NCBI GenBank assembly: GCA_019787685.1 | Contig: JAHNUO010000005.1 | Location: forward strand, 2,232,001-2,296,000 | Direction: 5' to 3' | Origin: Chiua virens | Taxonomy: Eukaryota; Basidiomycota; Agaricomycetes; Boletales; Boletaceae | DNA length: 64,000 nt | Part shown: positions 56,491-64,000 of the stretch, one piece after another | Layout: the number at the start of each line of letters is the position of its first letter | How positions within the stretch are numbered: position 1 is the stretch's first letter | The notes under the pieces: generated by a model | Told to the model about the DNA's origin: nothing | The model's input: only the letters and a program-made list of their open reading frames with translations | The model's database searches: none | Position numbers and translations under genes: made by a program

Positions 56491-57450
56491 AATCTATGTC
56501 AGGATGTCCATACCAACATGACTCTTATGCTTGTGGTACTAAGGTTTAGATCACAAATTACAGAAGTCGTGCAGTCATGAGTTTTTGAATACTAGTACTT
56601 TCATTTCACCATGTTTCGATGATAGGCCTCTTGAACGTTTGAATGTGGACAGTCACATAGCCTAGTATGACTACTCCCTCGCCTGCGCCAAGTCTCTAGC
56701 AGCTAGAGAGACTCATTGTCGTGGAGATCAAATACGGTAATGATTCCAGGCAGGTACAGAAAACAATTGTAGTAACCGCCTAGATACACTAACATCCCGA
56801 TACCGTGACAGCGAACCATCCACAGCTCGTTGATCAGTCCGCCGTTCCCTCGCCTACATCACAACCATCACATTTTCTTGAGTACAAAGTATGTCGGTGC
56901 CATTCCGTGGATCATTACGTCAAAAAAACTGGTAAGTAGCCCGTTCCGTTGGCCGTTCTTTCGTCTCAAATTACCACCTTTGCTCCATTTTCTCCCTAGC
57001 CCCGCATAACCGGTTTAACTTCTGGGTCCAATCTTAGTATGTCCGCAGGCGGCGTCAGAAAGGGACTGGTTCCGGGTTGCACTGAATGTTTCAGGATGTT
57101 GAAAAGGACGTACCATTGCTAACCGCTGCTGTGCATAGTATTTCTCGATGCCGAGATCAGAATCACCATGATGAACGCATTGTGAGCCGATCGTCGTATC
57201 AAACAGACTTGAAACAGTGGGCCTCGCTCATTCGAAGACCTGATGAAAATATTGCCTGTTTTGGCGTGTTGGATTTCAAGCCATCCTTGATCTCCGCGGA
57301 TCATATCTCCGCCATTCAAAAGTTCTGATTCTGATTCTGATCAGGTTGGAAGGTATGCCGTCAAATCGCTCACGTTGCCACATGTAGCTTGGCTACAGCC
57401 ACATGATTCCCATAACGCAATGTTCTCCGAACGAAATTGTCCAGTGCTCG

Positions 57451-57457
57451 TATAAAA
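57451..57457 (+). promoter_or_regulatory. TATA box of copy G
   Basis: TATAAAA, 85-90 nt before the ATG at 57542. Confidence 0.55.
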
Positions 57458-57541
57458 ACATAACTTTGGGAAAGGTAGTTCCAATAGCGCCTCCTCCCTA
57501 TCGCACTTCTCACCACAGCTCAGTTTGCATATATCGGTACT

Positions 57542-59333
57542 ATGTCCTCTGATCTACAATTGATTATCGCAGAAATTCAGCAAAACAACTATGTTTCCCG
57601 TGCGTGCGTCTATACTCGTGGTAATCAGTCTCACAGGCTATTCACAGTCGCTATCCTGATTGCTGTCGTATATGATTACAGTAAGACGTAAGTTCTATTC
57701 TGCCGTGAGCTGTGAACTGACTATTTCCAGTTCTCGTCTTTTCAAAAGAGGTGCAACGCGGACTTTGTCATGGGCAAAAGCTGTCGCTGATTGAGCATCG
57801 ATGAAGATAGAGTACATCTGGGTTGGTATACAACCAGTTCTTGAGCCGATACATTTTCTGACAAGAAGCAGCATCAACCATGGTCCTGGGTTACGATCAT
57901 GTTTCTCCTTGCGCGTACCCAATTTCCATGTACTTGAGATTGGGACATCTTCTAATAAGACCTTGACAGGTTCGTTATTGTGGCCTATATAACATAGCGT
58001 GAGTGTATGCCTGTTGTAATGCATATACTGTATCTTGACCTCGACCATGCACCAGGTGGAATACCTTCAGTAAGTTTGACGTCGTAAAATATACATTCAA
58101 TCAAGATTTGACCGTGGCAAAAGTTGGGAGTACTTTCATGCCTGATCTTAAAGTATGTCTCCCAAATTATTGGTGATTGATGGATGTGCCTAGCTCGCTG
58201 TGTTTCTAGATGTACGTACATATTGGGCTCACCACTAGCGCTAACATCACACATTTGGGATGTGTCTGATAGTTGTGAGTGTTCACTTGAAGTATTTCAC
58301 CTGCTTGCTATTCATGAACACTTGAAGGCGAAATATTGGGGTATACTCAGTACTGGATATACATCCTCTTTCTCGGTGCAGCCGACTGTGAGTAGTCAAG
58401 TCGCCCTAATCCAGAAATGAATTTTATGACGGTGGTTATAGTTGTCATGATCCTGCGCGTGTGGGCAATGTACAATCGATCAAGACTAATCCTTGGTGTA
58501 CTTCTTACCATGCTTTCTGTCGAGATCATCAGCGTCATGGTAGTTGCTGCTATCTATAGCAACGTTCCCCACAATGAATCGTGTATGTAGACTCCGACTC
58601 GATAAACGCATGCTACACTAACCAGCAGCCAGTTTTCATTATTCAGGTGCTGGAATATTCAGTTTGCGTGCAGCAACCCATGAACCTCGTTTGTAATTTT
58701 GTGGCCGCCATTTCGCAAATGGCATTTGGTGCAGTGTTGTGCACGGTAGCCATTACGCAGTTCGTGAGGCAGTCGCTTCAAATGTACCGCGTCACAAAAC
58801 AGTGGCAACTCAGCCCGTACATAAACCTGCTCGTCAAGCAGGGTATCCTCTATTTCTTAGGGTAAGTATGTCTAGTCCCCCTCCTTATCATACTATTGTC
58901 AACCTAAAAAACATTTTTGACGATTTATATCACTTCTGATGCTAGTGGAGTTATGACACAACTGAAACTTTTGTGTCACAGAATCCTCTTGTTGAACCTC
59001 TTTAGCCTACTGGTCAACATTGGAAATATATCAAACACCGGGTGGCAATCCATAATAAGCATTATGAAACTTGTGCCTGTGTACACTTTAACTCCTCGAT
59101 GCATCATTAGCATACGAGAAATGTATGCAAATGATGTTCAAGGGAGACGTGGGGGAGGGATCGACAGTGGGTTTGGCTTGTCTGCGTTATCCAGCTGCGG
59201 TGCTGCCGGAGGACCAATGGTGTTTGCAGCCGGTGTGCCCAGCGAGGTAGCAGAGAACGCAGAGGTGGATAATGGGCAGAACGAGGGGACGGGAGACATC
59301 GAGGAGGTACCAAGGGAGGCCGGGGAAGTGTAG
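57542..59333 (+). CDS. DUF6533-like multi-spanning membrane protein, copy G
   Basis: ATG at 57542 (MSSDLQLIIAEIQQNNYVS), TAG at 59331-59333. Exons: AILIAVVYDY, VFSKE, the 15-nt IEYIW exon (57807-57821), HQPWSWVTIMFLL, VRYCGLYNIA, a 14-nt exon, a segment before the MILRVWAMYNRSRLILGVLL exon (about 58450-58500), a hydrophobic exon (MAFGAVLCTVAITQFVRQSLQMY, about 58720-58800; PYINLLVKQGILYFLG) and a tail exon (VPVYTLTPRCIISIREMYANDVQGRRGGG). The intron after TIMFLL has GC in place of GT (57911-57912), where copies A-C and H have GT. The tail ends GDIEEVPREAGEV, slightly shorter than in H. Role unknown. Confidence 0.7.
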
Positions 59334-59724
59334 TTGGAGAGGTAGTCATTTGTCCGGTGTATTCCCAGAATTTCTACTAGGGTGATGATTTTTATTTGCT
59401 GGCAGTGGTTGTCTCGAGATCTCAAATATGTACTTCAAGTTCAGAATAAATTATTATTCTTGACAGCTTGAAAGCAGAATGTTCGTGATCATAATCACGA
59501 CCTAGCTAACTCCAATTATGACAAGGGCTTCTCGGGCTGGTGGGTGGCATGATTCGCACCGTGTTTGGACGAGACGATGTACGCCCAGGCCTGGAATAAC
59601 TATGTACTTCACAGTACTAGATTGAGCGTATGCCAATGCTCCCAATGCTCGAAGAACTCTGATCCCGGTGTTGCGCGCAAGTTGCGCGTGTGGGAACACA
59701 ATTTAGGCAATTTCCGTCTCGAGA

Positions 59725-60170
59725 TGGACTTGTGACCAGCCGTCTAAAAGAGGCAACTACGCAAGCCTGGTAAAATTCGTTAGGATAACGTGACTTTTGT
59801 CCGATCAGATAATGCGAATTTCCCAAATGAAATTCAATTTGACATTAGATTTAATATTGGATTTGCTCGATCGAAAATAACTTTGATACTCGACTCGAGC
59901 ACTAAATTGAAGAGGATGCGACGAATACGACTTGTTTCCCTTGAATCTGGACTCCACGGATCCAAAGTCTGTCATCACGACACTTGTCGAGCTGGTACAT
60001 TGCGCTCCGTTGGAGATATTGTGTCAACTCGCTTCAGCATCAATTAATGATGACTTGCCGCACGACTTTGAACTCGGGTGAAGAGAAACTCGACGCGATG
60101 TGAGCATGTCTTGTCGTATCAATCCTCACTGATGGGCGCGTCGTTCCGCGTGTTTTTCAACTCCGAGCAT
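59725..60170. other. Intergenic, nothing recognised
   Basis: Spacer between unit 1 and the helicase relic. Confidence 0.35.
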
Positions 60171-60178
60171 CCCTTGCG

Positions 60179-60307
60179 ATGCTACATCGCCAGGACTTTG
60201 TCATCATCGCAGGTACAGGCCCCGGGAAGGCACTTTGTCTATTGATTCCCATCCTCCTGAGCCCAGAATTAATTTCCATCACAATATCTCCGTTGAAGCG
60301 TCTCTAA
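60179..60307 (+). pseudogene. Fragment of a RecQ-like helicase ATP-binding domain
   Basis: 42 codons read MLHRQDFVIIAGTGPGKALC and then LLIPILLSPELISITISPLKRL before TAA. The layout (motif I AGTGxGK, then the I-T-I-S-P-L strand of motif Ia) fits RecQ-type helicases that are scattered in Agaricomycete genomes. The Walker A Thr/Ser after Lys is Ala here, and no other helicase motif follows, so it is a relic. It lies between the two duplicated DUF6533 units, where a kinase relic would be expected. Confidence 0.55.
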
Positions 60308-61351
60308 ACGACCCAGGTAAGTGCTACTATTACAGGTCTACCCAATATACATTGTCATGCTGGTCGTCAGGTACTTGAGGCGCCGAGTCGTTGATCAGTC
60401 CGCCGTTCCCTGTATGCTGGTGCCATTTCGCGCATCATTATGCATCATTGTGGTATTAGTTGACCTAATTGTTTCCGATCCAAGTAACCTCAACAAGGTG
60501 TCGTGTGCGTGCGCGATCGTCACGCAACTATACATTGATTGATAAGGTAGTTCCAGTGGCACACGAACTGGACTTAATGTTGGCTCACGTTTCTGTAGGG
60601 CCATCTTTATCTCTAGGCGCAATTCAACAGAGCGTCTGGATGGCGACGTCGACTCCGTGTATGATCATCATCTGCAATGAGAGGAATCACACGATCGAGA
60701 TAGCAGTCTGCAAGGGTCCTCAACGCAGTGCATGCTCTCACGCAGCTCCGTGACCGAAGCAAAGAGCGGTAGGCGCCTGTCTTGGATTCGTACTCATTTT
60801 ACTCCTACTTTCGGAGTCGAGTACCCACTGGAAACCGCTTTATCGTCAGAAGAACTGGTAACTAGCCCGTCCCGTTGGCCATTCTTTCCGTCTCTCAGAT
60901 TACCACATTTCTCCATTCTCTTACTAGCCCCGCATAACCGGTTTAACTTCTGGGTCCGATCGTATGTCTGAAGGCGGCATCCGAAAGGGACCGGTTCCGA
61001 GTTACACTGAATGTTTCGGGATGTTGAAAAGGACGTACCATTGCTAACCGCTGCTGTGCATAGTATTTTCGATGCCGAGATCAGAGTCACCATGATGAAC
61101 GCTCTTGAGCCAATCATCGTATCAGACAGACTTGAAACAGTGGGCCTCGCTCATTCGAAGACCTGATGACAATATTGCCTGTCTTGGCGTGTTGGATTTC
61201 AAGCCATCCTTGATCTCCGCGGATCATATCTCCGCCATTCAAAAGTTCTGATTCTGATTCTGATCAGGTTGGAAGGTATGCCGTCAAATCGCTCACGTTT
61301 TGATATGATGCACATAACACAATGTTCTATGAACGAATGTATTCAGTGCTC

Positions 61352-61358
61352 TTATAAA
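61352..61358 (+). promoter_or_regulatory. TATA box of copy H
   Basis: TTATAAA, 80 nt before the ATG at 61432. Confidence 0.55.
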
Positions 61359-61431
61359 TGCATGATTTTTGGGAAGGTAATCCCTCCCTATCGCACTTCT
61401 CACCGCAGCTCAGTTTGCATCTATCGGGATT

Positions 61432-63198
61432 ATGTCTTCTGATCTACAATCAACTATCGTGGCAATTCGGCAAAACAACTACATCTCCCGTGCGTGCGTC
61501 TATACTCGTGGTAATCAGTCTCACAACTATTTACAGTCGCTATCCTGATTGCTGTCGGATATGATTACAGTAAGACGTAAGTTTTATTCTGCCATGAGTT
61601 GCAAACTGACTATTCCCAGTCCTTGTCTTTCCAAAAGAGGTGCAATATGGATTTTGTCACCGGTAAAGCTGTCACTGATTATCATCGATAAAGATCGAGT
61701 ACATCTGGGTCGGTACACAGTCGTTTCTTGAGCCGATACGTTCCTGACAAGAAGCAGCATCAACCATGGTCTTGGGTCACGATCATGTTTCTTTTTGTGT
61801 GTACTCAATTTCTGGTGTACTTGGGACAGGGACGTCTTCTGACAAGACCTTGATAGGTTCGTTATTGTGGACTATATAACGCGGCGTGAGTGTATGCCTG
61901 TTTTAATGCATATACTGCAAGTTGACCTCAACCGTGCACCAGGTGCAATGCCCTCTGTAAGTTTGATGCCATAAAATATAATTCAATCGAAATTTGACTG
62001 GAGGAAAAGTTGGGAGTACCTTCTTGCCTGATCTTAAAGTATGTCTTCCAAATTATTGGTAATTGGTGGATGTGTCCAATTTGCTGTGTTTCTAGACGTA
62101 CATATTTGGTTGATCACTATCATCACACATTTGGATGTATCTGATACGAGTGACGCAGTTGTGAGTATTCACCTGAAGTATTTCGCCTGTTATCAACTGC
62201 TCGTGGACACTTTCAGGTCAAATATTGATGCATACTGGGTCCTGGACATACATGCCCTTTCTCGGCGCAGCCGATTGTGAGTAGTCGAATTACTCTGATC
62301 AAGAAATGAATCCTATGGCAGCGATTACAGTTGTCATGATCCTGCGCGTATGGGCAATGTACAATCGATCAAAACTAATCCTTGGCCTGCTTCTTACCTT
62401 GCTTTTTATCGAGATCATCGCCGTCACGGTGGCTGCTGCTGTCTATACCGACTTCCCCCAGAATAAATCGAGTATGTAGACTCCGACTCAATAAACGTGT
62501 GCTACACTAACTAGTGGTCAGTGGTCACCATTCAGGTACTGGAGTATTCATTTTGCGTGCAGCAAGTTATAAACCCCGCTTGGAGTTTTGTCGCCGACAT
62601 TTTCCAAATGGCATTTGGTGCAGTGTTGTGCATGGTAGCCGTCACGCAGTTTGTGAGGCAGTCGCTTCAAATGTACCGCGTCACAAAACAGTGGGAACTC
62701 AGCCCATACATAAATCTGCTCGTCAAGCAGGGCATCCTCTATTTTTTAGGGTGAGTATGTCCGGTCCCCGTCCTTATCACTATTGTCAACCTGAAAAAGC
62801 ATTTTTGACAATTAACTGAGAATTTCTGTCACAGAATTCTCCTGCTGAACCTCATTGGTCTATTATTTGACACTGGAAATATTCCAAACACCGGGTGGCA
62901 GCTCATACCAGCATCTATTGTGGAATTTGTGCCCGTGTACACTTTAACGCCTCGATTCATTATTAGCATACGAGAGGTGTATGCAAACGATGTTCAAGGG
63001 AGACGTGGGGGAGGGATCGACAGTGGGTTTGGCTTGTTTACATTATCCAGCCGTGGTGCTGCCGGAGGACCGATGGTGTTTGCAGCCGGTACGCACACCG
63101 AGGTCATGCAGAATGCAGAGGACGATGATGGACACAATGATGGCATGGGAGACATCGAGTTAGTCGCAAGGGATGTTGGGTCCGCTCAGCCAGTGTAG
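61432..63198 (+). CDS. DUF6533-like multi-spanning membrane protein, copy H
   Basis: ATG at 61432 (MSSDLQSTIVAIRQNNYIS), TAG at 63196-63198. The exons are the clearest of the set: AILIAVGYDY, LVFPKE, IEYIW (61694-61708), HQPWSWVTIMFLF, VRYCGLYNAA, the 14-nt exon GTGCAATGCCCTCT (61943-61956), MILRVWAMYNRSKLILGLLL (about 62336-62400), MAFGAVLCMVAVTQFVRQSL with PYINLLVKQGILYFLG (about 62610-62750) and the tail exon VPVYTLTPRFIISIREVYANDVQGRRGGG ending GSAQPV. All introns have GT-AG ends. It is the best template for modelling the other copies. It is predicted to span the membrane several times with a polar C-terminal tail; function unknown. Confidence 0.75.
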
Positions 63199-63689
63199 TT
63201 GGGGAGGTGGTGATGAGTCCAGTGTATTCCGGAGATGATTTTGATTTGCCGGCAGTGGTCGTCTCGAGATCTCAAACATGTACTTCAGAATAAAATTATT
63301 CTTGACAACTTGAAAGCTTAAAGCAGAATGTTCGTGATTATATCATGACCTAGATAATTCCAAGGGGAGACGGTAACCACTTAATGGTAGAACTGGGGCC
63401 TAGAATAATTATGTACTTCACAGTACTAGATTGAGCGTATGCCAACATTATTGTGCTCAGTTGGCGGAACCTCGAAGAACTCTAGATCCCGAAGTGTTGC
63501 ACGTGTGGGAATGCTCGGACACAATTTAGGCAATTTACATAATCAACGTCCACAATCAACGTCACACGGTTCTATATCCTTCCTTGGACACAACTCGGCC
63601 AGCATACATTTCCCTATAATTGTTAACCTGGTCCGGGATCACTCAAGCCGTCCGCCATACAGCTTCCCGCACCTTAGAATTGCTCCTCA

Positions 63690-64000
63690 GTGAAGTTGTT
63701 CATGGTCGCAATGCTGGGGCTCTCCTCAGCCTTCTTCAACGTTTCTGAGTTAGATGCACTGGTTAATTCGTCTCATCCAAGTCCCCAGAACCCGTCCTAT
63801 CGGATGAATCACAGTCACGCCATCTCTAAGTCTCAAACGACGCTGACGATGCACCTATTGACTACTTGTTGACTTCCACAGAGAGTGCATCGTCGCAATG
63901 CTCAAAGGCACGGTTGAATCGCTACTTACCAAGTTGTGAGTCGTTCCACCCGATATGGGGATCAGGAAGACGGGGGTGTAAGGACGGTCGACAGACGCAG
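63690..64000 (+). pseudogene. Decayed pfkB-type kinase copy, running off the window
   Basis: It matches kinase exon 2 from the GRDGAALLS region (about 63700) through NHTIS-like words (about 63810) to the SRESFHP region near 63940 and the EEGRQTP region at the very end. Frame changes occur between the pieces. By the pattern of the other units, another DUF6533-like gene may follow beyond 64000. Confidence 0.7.

Larger units (their letters stand above)
56926..59720 (+). repeat. Tandem duplication unit 1 (contains copy G)
   Basis: It matches 60849-63540 throughout, including 0.6 kb upstream of the gene, all introns and about 0.4 kb downstream; the spacing is about 3.9 kb. Within it, 57190-57330 encodes KQWASLIRRPDENIACFG and then a run ending HISAIQKF, of unknown identity. 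The same run follows stop codons in unit 2, so it is not supported as a gene. Confidence 0.8.
60849..63540 (+). repeat. Tandem duplication unit 2 (contains copy H)
   Basis: Counterpart of 56926-59720. The flank downstream of the gene (63411-63540) matches 59595-59720 with small indels. Confidence 0.8.

Noticed and set aside
57086..57328. 80-codon frame conserved in both tandem units
   Set aside because: The second copy (about 61010-61250) has stops in its first half. The similarity is explained by the recent duplication rather than by coding constraint.

Overview
The window reads as nuclear DNA of a mushroom-forming basidiomycete (Agaricomycetes). The evidence is genes cut by many introns of about 50 nt, membrane-protein families that look like DUF6533 and DUF6534, a fused three-domain tryptophan-biosynthesis gene, a Tad1-type LINE and a chromodomain Ty3/gypsy element. 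The taxonomic assignment is an inference from gene content. No database search was possible.

Layout. Positions 1-13 kb hold the edge of one DUF6533-like gene and three more copies on the minus strand (A 865-2641, B 4727-6476, C 9311-11113), with two decayed pieces of a pfkB-type sugar kinase. Positions 14.2-21.1 kb hold single-copy genes: a DUF6534-like membrane protein (+), trpC (-) and a small secreted His/Arg-rich protein (-). Positions 23-27 kb hold DUF6533 copy D and a secreted Kre9/Knh1-like protein (-). Positions 28.08-34.38 kb are one LINE with a poly-A tail and a 14-bp target-site duplication. Positions 34.8-36.7 kb hold a dienelactone-hydrolase-like gene and a decayed relative. Positions 37.04-47.53 kb are two nested LTR retrotransposons. 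From 48.6 kb to the end come DUF6533 copy E (-), the most complete pfkB-type kinase gene (+), and a plus-strand series of DUF6533 copies F (broken), G and H alternating with pfkB relics.

How it fits together. The DUF6533-like genes and pfkB pieces form a repeated module (pfkB, then DUF6533, same strand) copied in both orientations; most pfkB copies have decayed. Seven DUF6533 copies appear to keep the same exon plan, including a 15-nt and a 14-nt micro-exon. The nested transposons are the most novel part. The inner element (38717-45614) is a chromovirus with an 11-nt self-priming site like that of Tf1/sushi elements, a GGGAAAA slip site between gag and pol, and a leader of about 800 nt without any ATG that ends in a small membrane-protein ORF. 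The outer element (about 3.6 kb once the insertion is removed) has no reverse transcriptase. It encodes one protein of about 614 residues, with a membrane anchor and an isolated integrase-type HHCC zinc finger. The membrane proteins of the two elements share a short motif, so the pair may be an autonomous element and its dependent relative.
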